A DNA stretch of 64,000 bases, from assembly GCA_001302245.1 (NCBI GenBank), contig LGYU01000003.1:100596-164595 (forward strand), in the 5' to 3' direction. The notes beneath the pieces are model-generated. The model was given only the letters and a program-made list of their open reading frames with translations, ran no database searches and was not told where the DNA came from. This stretch comes from Chitinophagaceae bacterium PMP191F (GTDB lineage: Bacteria > Bacteroidota > Bacteroidia > Chitinophagales > Chitinophagaceae). Below are positions 57,755 to 64,000 of this stretch, one piece after another; the first letter of the stretch is position 1, and every line of letters starts with the position of its first letter. The position numbers and the translations under genes are program-made.

Positions 57755-59011
57755 TTACGGTTTTTTCAGAATCAGTTCCTGCATACTTTCATAATTCTCG
57801 TAGCTGGAAGTCACCACTTTATCGCCGGGTTTCAATCCATCCATCACTTCAAAATACTCAGGATTCTGACGGCCTAACTGGATATTCACACGGTAAGCAG
57901 TATTACCATTATCGCTTACTTTAAACACCCAGTTGCCACCGGTTTGCTGGTAAAAACCACCTTTTGCCAGCAATACTGCCTGTGTCTCATCGCTCAATGC
58001 CAGCAATATCTGCAGCGTTTGTCCGCGACGGATACCCTGTGGCGTTTCACCAACAAATTCAAGATCAACCTGGAAACGTCCGTTGGTAACCTGTGTATAC
58101 ACTTTTCTGATCTTCAGTTTGTACGATTTACCTGCAAAGGAAAAAGTACCTGTCAGCCCGGTATATACATTGGAAATATAATGTTCATCAATATCTGCAC
58201 GTACTTTAAAACCACTCAGTACATCCAGTTGTCCCAACCGGGTACCGGCAGTAATGTTCTGGCCAATCTCTGCGTCAAATGAAGTAAGCTGTCCGGCAAT
58301 AGGCGCTTTCAGCACCAGGTCGCCCACTTTTTTCTTCATCAGCTCCAGCGCTTTGCGCATGTTAACATACGATTGTTCGTTCTGCTCCAGTTGGATCTTA
58401 TTGGTAAGAGAATCCTGTTTCATGATCTCTTCTGTCAGTTTTTTCCTGCGCACCTGGTAATTGTAGGTGTTTTCAGATTGCTGAAATTCCTGCGCACCAA
58501 TAGCTTTCTGATCCAGTAATTTTTTATTCAGTTTGTAAACACGCTCTGCTTCTTTCAGCGCATTGTCTACCTCAGCCATCTGGTTCAAGCGGTTTACGGT
58601 ATTCTGCTGAGCGTTGTTACGCGCAATCTGCATTTGTGTCAATACATTGAAAACCTGTGTTTCCTGGTTAGCCAGGCTCAGTTCAAGATCGGGGTTGGCC
58701 AGTTTCAGAATGGGTTGGCCTTCTTTCAGAACAGTACCATCTTCCACATATTTTTCCTGCATTCTGCCTGCTTCCTGTGCATCAAGATAAATAGTGGTAA
58801 GGGGTAACACAATTCCGTTAACGGGTATGGAAACCTGGAAGGGAGCTTTTTTAACTTCACTGATAGTGATACGTTCAGTATCCACATTCAGGCGACTTTT
58901 ACCGGAAGTGAAATAAATACTGCCTGCAATCAGCAACGCGATAGCTGCAATACCTGCGATAGTTAAGATTCTTTTGGCTGACCATTTCTTTTTGGCAATG
59001 ACTCTGTCCAC
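57755..59011 (-). CDS. Periplasmic adaptor (HlyD/MacA-like membrane fusion protein)
   Basis: This protein links the inner-membrane permeases with the TolC-like channel. A single N-terminal membrane helix (about residues 17-40) is followed by the first half of the lipoyl-like domain (GRMQEKYVEDGTVLKEGQPI), a long coiled-coil hairpin at about 110-230, the second half (VLKAPIAGQLTSFDAEIGQN), and the beta-barrel and membrane-proximal domains to residue 418. It is the only adaptor in the cluster and the first gene after control block A. A leader hairpin lies between that block and the start codon. Confidence 0.92.
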   Translation of the reverse strand: MDRVIAKKKWSAKRILTIAGIAAIALLIAGSIYFTSGKSRLNVDTERITISEVKKAPFQVSIPVNGIVLPLTTIYLDAQEAGRMQEKYVEDGTVLKEGQPILKLANPDLELSLANQETQVFNVLTQMQIARNNAQQNTVNRLNQMAEVDNALKEAERVYKLNKKLLDQKAIGAQEFQQSENTYNYQVRRKKLTEEIMKQDSLTNKIQLEQNEQSYVNMRKALELMKKKVGDLVLKAPIAGQLTSFDAEIGQNITAGTRLGQLDVLSGFKVRADIDEHYISNVYTGLTGTFSFAGKSYKLKIRKVYTQVTNGRFQVDLEFVGETPQGIRRGQTLQILLALSDETQAVLLAKGGFYQQTGGNWVFKVSDNGNTAYRVNIQLGRQNPEYFEVMDGLKPGDKVVTSSYENYESMQELILKKP

Positions 59012-59044
59012 GTGTATTAGTTTTTAAAGAATTTTTGCTTTTCA

Positions 59045-59073
59045 AAGTCACCCGGGACTGCACCGGGTGACTT
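59045..59073 (-). promoter_or_regulatory. Perfect leader hairpin upstream of the adaptor gene
   Basis: AAGTCACCCGG (59045-59055) and CCGGGTGACTT (59063-59073) are perfect 11-base complements around a 7-base loop. It lies after control block A and 34 bases before the adaptor start codon, so it would be in the mRNA leader and could be an attenuator or stability element. Confidence 0.6.
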
Positions 59074-59114
59074 GTTTAATTGAAATCACATGAGAAAACC
59101 AACTGGTTCCAATA

Positions 59115-59221
59115 CTCTCAACAACATGCCAGAAAGCAACACTGCTGATTTTCAGCCCTTTAACTATTGTATCTGTACGAAGCTGTTCGTTCCCGATACA
59201 AAAAGTGTACGCTTTCGATAC
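59115..59221 (-). promoter_or_regulatory. Control block copy A (before the adaptor and array)
   Basis: On the minus strand: the distal block (59194-59221), the palindrome (59177-59190), then TGGCATGTTGTTGAGAGTAT from 59131 downward. The last resembles a sigma-54 -24 element without the -12 GC. The two conserved segments match copy B at 22 of 23 and 41 of 46 positions, while the spacer between them does not. Confidence 0.55.
59177..59190. promoter_or_regulatory. Putative activator-binding palindrome, copy A
   Basis: ACGAAGCTGTTCGT: ACGAA and TTCGT arms around a 4-base centre, 46 bases upstream of the TGGCATG element. It lies between the divergent adaptor and response-regulator genes and could also control the regulator itself. 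Confidence 0.5.
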
Positions 59222-59257
59222 ACCGGGCTGCCTACCAATATTGTTTATAAAAAATTG

Positions 59258-59289
59258 TTTGTCACAGCTTTATAATTATGGTATAATTG
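59258..59289 (+). promoter_or_regulatory. Candidate housekeeping promoter of the response regulator
   Basis: TTTG (59258-59261), 20 bases, then TATAATTG (59282-59289), one base from TAnnTTTG. The start codon is 45 bases further on. Confidence 0.5.
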
Positions 59290-59334
59290 TAGTTAACTTT
59301 TGTTGCATCCAACCAGCTATTTATTTTTTTCGCC

Positions 59335-60696
59335 ATGTTATTAAAGAATGCCTCCGTTCTGATCATTGATGATGATACTGATGTTTTAACCGCAGTACGC
59401 CTGTTGTTGAAAACAGAAGCCAAAGAAGTAGTAACAGAAAAGAACCCCGAAAACCTCCGGTGGCTTCTTTCCAAACAGACGTTCGACCTGATTTTGCTGG
59501 ATATGAACTTCAACAGCTCTATCAATACCGGCAATGAGGGGCTATACTGGCTTGGTAAGATCAAGGAATTTAAGTCAGAGGCCGCAGTGATCATGATCAC
59601 CGCCTATGGTGATATTGACCTGGCAGTACGCTCGTTAAAAGAAGGTGCTACCGATTTTGTGGTAAAACCCTGGCACAACGAAAAGTTGTTGCAGACCATG
59701 AAGGAGGCCCTGAAACGCAAAGACAGTAAAAATGCATCGGCACCGTCTTTTCATGCCGATTCTATTATTGGCAATGAGCTGCTGGGTGAATCGGAAGTAA
59801 TGAAAGACATATTTTACAAAATTGAAAAGATCGCACCTACAGATGCCAATATACTGATACTGGGTGAAAATGGTACCGGTAAAGACCTGATAGCAAAAGC
59901 CATTCACCAGCAATCACTACGTGCCGATAAAGCATTTGTAAAAGTAGATGTAGGGGCACTGACCGAAAGCCTGTTTGAAAGTGAATTATTCGGTCATAAA
60001 AAAGGAGCGTTTACAGATGCGCGTGAAGACAGGGTAGGACGGTTTGAGGCTGCCAATGGCGGCACCCTGTTCCTGGATGAGATCGGTAATATTTCACTGC
60101 ACCAGCAGGCCAAACTGCTGAGTGTGTTGCAGAACAGGCAGGTGACCAGGCTGGGTACCAACGACCCCGTTCCCATCAACATCCGCCTGATCTGTGCTAC
60201 CAACGTACCGCTTACTGAACTGGCCAATGAAAGCCGTTTTCGCAAAGACCTCATCTACCGTATCAATACCGTAGAGATCATGGTACCACCATTGCGCAGA
60301 CGTGATCACGATATCATTTTGCTGGCCAAACATTTCAGCAGATTATACAGCAACAAGTACCTGAAACCAGTAATGGAGTTTGACGAAAAAGCCATGGACA
60401 GATTGCTGAGCTACCACTATCCGGGCAATATCCGGGAACTGCAATACACCATTGAACGTGCGGTGATCATGGCAGACGGACATGTTCTGCAGGCCAAAGA
60501 CCTTATCTTTTCGCCCATTGAATCCACACAGGTGTCAATGGATGATGAACCCGATGAACTGAAACTGAGTGCGGTTGAAAAAAATACCATCCTGAAAGTG
60601 ATCGAAAAACACAACGGCAATATTACCAAGGCTGCCAAAGAGCTGGGACTGACACGCACGGCTTTGTACAGGCGGTTGAGCAAATACGATATTTAA
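59335..60696 (+). CDS. Sigma-54-dependent response regulator (NtrC type)
   Basis: 453 residues in three domains. The receiver (about 1-120) has the acidic pocket DDD at 12-14, phospho-acceptor Asp56 and the conserved Lys in VVKPW. The AAA+ domain (about 150-375) has Walker A GENGTGKD near 178 and Walker B GGTLFLDEI. The sigma-54 contact loop reads GAFTDA (about 224-229) instead of GAFTGA. A Fis-type helix-turn-helix ends the protein (ITKAAKELGLTRTALYRRL). It lies divergent from the exporter run and upstream of the kinase, so it very probably controls the exporter through the two control blocks. Confidence 0.93.
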   Translation: MLLKNASVLIIDDDTDVLTAVRLLLKTEAKEVVTEKNPENLRWLLSKQTFDLILLDMNFNSSINTGNEGLYWLGKIKEFKSEAAVIMITAYGDIDLAVRSLKEGATDFVVKPWHNEKLLQTMKEALKRKDSKNASAPSFHADSIIGNELLGESEVMKDIFYKIEKIAPTDANILILGENGTGKDLIAKAIHQQSLRADKAFVKVDVGALTESLFESELFGHKKGAFTDAREDRVGRFEAANGGTLFLDEIGNISLHQQAKLLSVLQNRQVTRLGTNDPVPINIRLICATNVPLTELANESRFRKDLIYRINTVEIMVPPLRRRDHDIILLAKHFSRLYSNKYLKPVMEFDEKAMDRLLSYHYPGNIRELQYTIERAVIMADGHVLQAKDLIFSPIESTQVSMDDEPDELKLSAVEKNTILKVIEKHNGNITKAAKELGLTRTALYRRLSKYDI

Positions 60697-60981
60697 AGTG
60701 CTAATTTGAAAATGGGGTAATGTGTAAATGGGGGATTTGAGAGTTAGCAGATTGTTTAATGGTTACATTGTTTGATTGTTATAATTGTTAACCATACAGT
60801 CATCTGGTAATTCGGGCATTTCTGTTTTAAGGAAGCCAGGATTCAGTCAAGCCAGGTTAAGAAAAGAAGCAGCCTGAAATCAGAAACAAAGAAATCCCGG
60901 AACCTGAAATTTTTGAGGTTTTTGCGCGTCTTTGTAACCCGGCACCCACAACCCTTACCCGACAATTGCTAAACGACCAAT
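60697..60981. other. Intergenic stretch between regulator and kinase genes
   Basis: 285 bases of AT-rich text with the recurring word TTTGAAAATGGGG (about 60705) and ATTTTTGAGGTTTTTGCG. No frame or terminator of note. The gap is long for two genes expected to be co-transcribed. Confidence 0.5.
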
Positions 60982-62322
60982 ATGTTTCAACGAATTGAAT
61001 GGCGGATCTTTATACGCATCGTTTTATTGTTCATTACACTGACAGTAAGCGCTTTTTTACTGGTAAAAGGATTGTTCATTTACATGGTGATCTTTGTACC
61101 TGTTGTTGCGTATCAGTTGGTTGACCTGTATAAATTGCAGCGTAAAGCGCATGATGAACTGAACCAGTTTGTGGAATCGGTACATTACCGCGATTTCTCC
61201 CGTTATTTCGATGTAAAACATGCCCCGCAGGAATTACAGGCACTGCGCCAGGGATTCAATGAGATCAACAGCACCTTTAAGGTGATCAGCAAAGAAAAAG
61301 AAACACAATATCAGTATCTGCAGAAGATACTGGAACTGATCGATACCGGTATTTTATCCTACCATGAAGAAAGCGGGGAAGTGGTATGGATGAATGATGC
61401 ATTGAAAAATATGCTGCAATTGCCCTACCTGAAAACCATTCATTCCATGGCACGTCGCGATCACGAACTGTACAAAGAAGTGACGGGACTGAAACCGGGT
61501 GAAAACAAGATCGGTACCGCACACCACGATAAAACCGGTTTCAAAGTATTGATGTCGGCCACTGCATTCCAGACGGGCGACATGAAGTATAAACTGGTAG
61601 CGTTCCAGAACGTGAACGAAGCACTGGATGAAACAGAGTCGAAGGCATGGCAGAAGCTGCTGAGTGTAATGACGCATGAGATCATGAACTCTGTAGCGCC
61701 CATCTCATCGCTGGCCGAAACATTGAAAAACCGTTTACACGAATCTATCAACAATCTTGATAAAGACCCTGCAACGGTAGAAGATCTTGAGCTGGGTATA
61801 GATACCATAAAAAGAAGGAGTGAAGGGCTGCTGAAATTTGCAGAAACCTATCGCAACCTGAACAAGATCACCACGCTGAACCTGAAAAAAGTTTATATCC
61901 GCGATCTGTTTGAAAGTCTGCACCACCTGATGTTGCCTACACTGGAACAGAAAGGTATTGAAGTGGAGATCATCCTGAAAGATCCTGATCTTTCTATGGC
62001 GGCAGATACCAACCTGGTAGAACAGGTATTGATCAACCTGCTGGTGAATGCAATGGAAGCAGTCAAAGACCGCCAGGAGCCCCGCATTGTATTATCAGCC
62101 TATCTTGCTTCCAACCGCAAAACCATTATCAAGGTGGCCGACAACGGCAGCGGTATGCCCGAAGAACTGCTCGATAAAATATTCATTCCTTTTTTCAGCA
62201 CCAAAAAAAGCGGCAGTGGCATTGGCTTAAGCCTGTGCAAACAGATCATGCTCTTGCACCGCGGTACCATCCAGGTACAGTCTGTAGAAGGTGAGGGAAC
62301 AGCATTCATGTTGGTGTTTTAA
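60982..62322 (+). CDS. Sensor histidine kinase
   Basis: 446 residues. Two membrane helices at about 11-45 are separated by only a very short loop, so there is almost no periplasmic sensor domain; the signal is probably sensed in the membrane or cytoplasm. A PAS-like region follows at about 115-215 (LELIDTGILSYHEESGEVVW). The phospho-acceptor His232 lies in MTHEIMNSVAPISSL, and the ATP-binding boxes are N (INLLVNAMEAV), G1 (VADNGSGMP), F (IFIPFFSTK) and G2 (GSGIGLSLC). It is the partner of the regulator upstream. Confidence 0.93.
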   Translation: MFQRIEWRIFIRIVLLFITLTVSAFLLVKGLFIYMVIFVPVVAYQLVDLYKLQRKAHDELNQFVESVHYRDFSRYFDVKHAPQELQALRQGFNEINSTFKVISKEKETQYQYLQKILELIDTGILSYHEESGEVVWMNDALKNMLQLPYLKTIHSMARRDHELYKEVTGLKPGENKIGTAHHDKTGFKVLMSATAFQTGDMKYKLVAFQNVNEALDETESKAWQKLLSVMTHEIMNSVAPISSLAETLKNRLHESINNLDKDPATVEDLELGIDTIKRRSEGLLKFAETYRNLNKITTLNLKKVYIRDLFESLHHLMLPTLEQKGIEVEIILKDPDLSMAADTNLVEQVLINLLVNAMEAVKDRQEPRIVLSAYLASNRKTIIKVADNGSGMPEELLDKIFIPFFSTKKSGSGIGLSLCKQIMLLHRGTIQVQSVEGEGTAFMLVF

Positions 62323-62347
62323 GCAAACTTGAAAATGGGGTTTGCTT
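62321..62347 (+). terminator. Hairpin at the end of the kinase gene
   Basis: AAGCAAAC (62321-62328) and GTTTGCTT (62340-62347) are perfect complements around an 11-base loop. No T-run follows. Confidence 0.45.
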
Positions 62348-62530
62348 CATAGATTGATTGTTAAAGCTATTAAGACACAAAGCTTTTGTATTGCCCGGTG
62401 CTAATGGTAGAAGTCCGGAAGAAAGATGCGCGCTAAGCCGCTAAGACACAACCTGTATTAAACAAGCGTATTAACATCGTTGCAACGTTCATCCTCCCAC
62501 CGGTGTCATCTGCAAACCAAAAGAAACACC

Positions 62531-62890
62531 ATGAAATTATCCTGTTCCGCCGCGCTGGTGATATTGCTTCCACTTTTCATTGCCTGCAAAAAAGACAAAC
62601 ATCGTACAACAGCCTGTGGAGTAGACGATCCTGTTAAGAACATTGCCTGGTTGAAAAATACAGTAGATAGCTTATCCGCCAAAACAATGGGAGGAACAAT
62701 AACACTGATGTCTTATAACGGAAATGACTATTTTGCGCTTAATATTATTCCCATGTCATGTGCATACTGCTATTGGTACACCTGTACTGGTGCAGCACTT
62801 ACTTACCCTGCAGATACTACCCTCATCAAAACGCTCAGTACCAATACCGCTGTAGAAAGAAAAGTGTTATTGCAATACGGCTTACAGTAA
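62531..62890 (+). CDS. Small putative lipoprotein
   Basis: 119 residues from the ATG at 62531, chosen because it begins a proper lipoprotein signal (LLPLFIAC then KKDKH, with lipobox Cys near residue 19). An upstream extension of 17 codons has no support. The mature part holds CAYCYWYTC, a Cys/aromatic cluster, and ends NTAVERKVLLQYGLQ. I do not recognise a family. The last 69 bases are the first copy of the 284-bp repeat that follows. Confidence 0.7.
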   Translation: MKLSCSAALVILLPLFIACKKDKHRTTACGVDDPVKNIAWLKNTVDSLSAKTMGGTITLMSYNGNDYFALNIIPMSCAYCYWYTCTGAALTYPADTTLIKTLSTNTAVERKVLLQYGLQ

Positions 62891-63042
62891 GCATCCAGGT
62901 TCAGTATGAGCAATGGTAACGTAAAACCTGCCTTTTTTGCACTGATAACAATATTGACCACGAAAAGGGTCAGTCGGCAGGATTCCGGATGTCCAACCTG
63001 CTATTCCCAGCCATTCCGGCAGCAACCACGAACCGCAACCCG

Positions 63043-63095
63043 TCATTTCGAACAAGCAACAGTAACCAGCGCTATCACACTGTACCGCGAAGTGA
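63043..63095. repeat. REP-like palindromic element
   Basis: TCATTTCG (63043-63050) and CGAAGTGA (63088-63095) form an inverted repeat with one wobble pair. Similar GTCATTTCGA...CGAAGTGAGAAATC elements are common between genes in Bacteroidota. A second copy occurs 284 bases on, and the third unit keeps only the right half with GAAATCC. Confidence 0.55.
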
Positions 63096-63105
63096 GGACA
63101 CCGTA

Positions 63106-63174
63106 CTGATCAGAACACTCAGTATAAATACAGATGTACAAAGAAAGATTGTATTAAGATACGGCGTATATTAA
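63106..63174 (+). pseudogene. 3' fragment of a lipoprotein paralogue, copy 1
   Basis: This translates as LIRTLSINTDVQRKIVLRYGVY and a stop, matching the end of the intact lipoprotein (LIKTLSTNTAVERKVLLQYGLQ). No start, signal peptide or body precedes it; the sequence before is the repeat filler. It is probably all that is left of a second gene copy. Confidence 0.7.
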
Positions 63175-63389
63175 CATCCCGGTGCAGTATAAGTAATGGT
63201 AACGTAAAAACAGACCTTTTGCGCTGATAATAATGTTGATCACGAAAAGAATTCAGTCGGCAGGATTCCGGATGTCCAACCTGCTATTTCTAGCCATTCC
63301 GGCAGCAACCACGAACCGCAACCCGTCATTTCGAACAAGCAGCTGTAACTAGCGCTATCAACACCGCTCCGCGAAGTGAGGACACCGTA

Positions 63390-63459
63390 CTGATCAGAAC
63401 ACTCAGTATAAATACAGATGTACAAAAGAAAGATTGTATTGAGATACGGCGTATATTAA
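63390..63459 (+). pseudogene. 3' fragment of a lipoprotein paralogue, copy 2
   Basis: Nearly identical to copy 1, but one extra A (TACAAAAGAAAG instead of TACAAAGAAAG) shifts the frame, and one base change makes GAGATACGG. It cannot be translated as in copy 1. Confidence 0.7.
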
Positions 63460-63702
63460 CATCCCGGTGCAGTATGAGCAATGGCAACAAAAAACCTGCC
63501 TTTCTTCGTAGTCAACAATATTGACCATGAAAAGGGATCAGTCGGTATCGGCCCGGATGTCCAACCTGCTATTCCCAGCCATTCCGCGCTATCAACACTG
63601 TACCGCGAAGTGAGAAATCCGGTTGCAACACAGAGAGCATGCTTGTTACAGAAATGTTCAAAACACCTGCACCTTACTTCAGTATATTATGCCAGTATAC
63701 TT

Positions 63703-63726
63703 CTAAGGGTACAACCCTTAGTTTTT
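63703..63726 (+). terminator. Strong intrinsic terminator closing the repeat region
   Basis: CTAAGGGT and ACCCTTAG pair perfectly around a 3-base loop (63703-63721) and are followed by five Ts. It would end transcription from the lipoprotein gene and its decayed copies. Confidence 0.8.
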
Positions 63727-63923
63727 ACGCTTTAACCCGCAGCAAATACGCAGGAAAGTCCGGAGAATACCCTGATCATATCTGGTCCAATCTATCAGTA
63801 ATACTTTACAATGAATACGTTAGCAGACAGTGCCAATAATTGGTTAAAAAGGGAATAGGGGCCTGGCAGGTAAAATAAGGTATGCTAACTTTAAAGAAGC
63901 CATAACGCCTTGCCACAGGTGAA

Positions 63924-64000
63924 ATGATAGAAAAGCATACCATACTGCACCATGCTGCCACCATTTTCCGGACCGGTATGTCGGCTCCCCGTGTTTTAGA
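63924..64000 (+). CDS. Possible start of a gene running off the window
   Basis: From ATG at 63924 the frame stays open to the window end (MIEKHTILHHAATIFRTGMS...). Only 25 residues are visible and no family is recognisable. The call rests on the open frame and on its place after a terminator. Confidence 0.3.
   Translation, partial: MIEKHTILHHAATIFRTGMSAPRVL

Larger units (their letters stand above)
62822..63622 (+). repeat. 284-bp tandem repeat with decayed gene ends
   Basis: Three units start at 62822, 63106 and 63390, exactly 284 bases apart; the third is partial, to about 63622. Each starts with a copy of the lipoprotein gene's 3' end (CTCATCAAAACGCTCAG in unit 1, CTGATCAGAACACTCAG in units 2 and 3). 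The rest contains CCGGATGTCCAACCTGCTAT. Confidence 0.85.

Noticed and set aside
24045..59011. Reading the permease array as a mobile island or prophage
   Set aside because: No integrase, transposase, tRNA boundary or terminal repeats were seen, and base composition looks like the flanks by eye.
59115..59131. Calling TGGCATGTTGTTGAGAG a proven sigma-54 promoter
   Set aside because: The -24 half fits, but the GC of the -12 half is absent in both copies, so it is kept only as a sigma-54-like element.
63639..63839. 66-codon frame after the repeat region
   Set aside because: It runs straight through a strong intrinsic terminator (63703-63726), and its translation matches nothing I know.

Overview
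The window looks like chromosomal DNA of a Bacteroidota bacterium, most likely of the Chitinophaga/Chitinophagaceae type. The clues are a TonB receptor with a carboxypeptidase-regulatory-like N-terminus, a type IX secretion (T9SS) sorting domain, a DUF3078 outer-membrane protein, a TlpA-like thioredoxin with a long N-terminal region, weak Shine-Dalgarno signals, and Bacteroidota promoters (TTG-N19-21-TAnnTTTG), the clearest lying in front of fructose-bisphosphatase. No rRNA, tRNA, integrase, transposase or CRISPR array was seen. The genus is inferred from gene content only.

Region 1 (1-21.6 kb) holds ordinary metabolic and envelope genes in short units: polyprenyl synthetase, TonB-dependent receptor, pirin, a half-length asparaginase, an AraC regulator, a TlpA-like thioredoxin protein, aspartate kinase with a membrane MutS-like ATPase, class I fructose-bisphosphatase, a CAP-domain protein, an ABC-2-type ATPase, a DinB-like protein, a four-helix-bundle protein, a NUDIX hydrolase, a DUF3078 protein and a T9SS-sorted surface protein. 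Several good intrinsic terminators separate them.

Region 2 (21.8-62.3 kb) is the remarkable part. A run of about 37 kb, all on the minus strand, reads in transcription order: periplasmic adaptor (HlyD type), a 67-residue putative secreted peptide, ABC ATPase, eleven large FtsX/MacB-type permeases (P12 to P2) with a 202-residue periplasmic protein between P6 and P5, then a 113-residue one-helix membrane protein, a twelfth permease (P1), a second ABC ATPase, a TolC-family outer-membrane channel and a DUF6624 protein. Permeases are numbered P1-P12 by rising window coordinate. Each is about 790-820 residues and appears to hold two FtsX modules. Twelve permeases therefore share two ATPases, one adaptor and one outer-membrane channel. 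Divergent from the adaptor are a sigma-54-type response regulator and a histidine kinase. The same control block (a TGGCATG element plus an ACGAA-N4-TTCGT palindrome at nearly the same spacing) stands before the adaptor gene and again before the 113-residue gene/P1/ATPase/TolC unit. This suggests that the regulator next door switches on both ends of the array together. A terminator just before the second copy, and another after P5, divide the array into transcription units.

Region 3 (62.3-64 kb) holds a small lipoprotein gene followed by a 284-bp tandem repeat that carries decayed copies of that gene's 3' end and REP-like palindromes, closed by a strong terminator. A possible gene start runs off the window end.

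The permease array with its duplicated control block is the best candidate for an undescribed system: a two-component-controlled tripartite exporter with interchangeable permeases. Its substrate cannot be read from the sequence.
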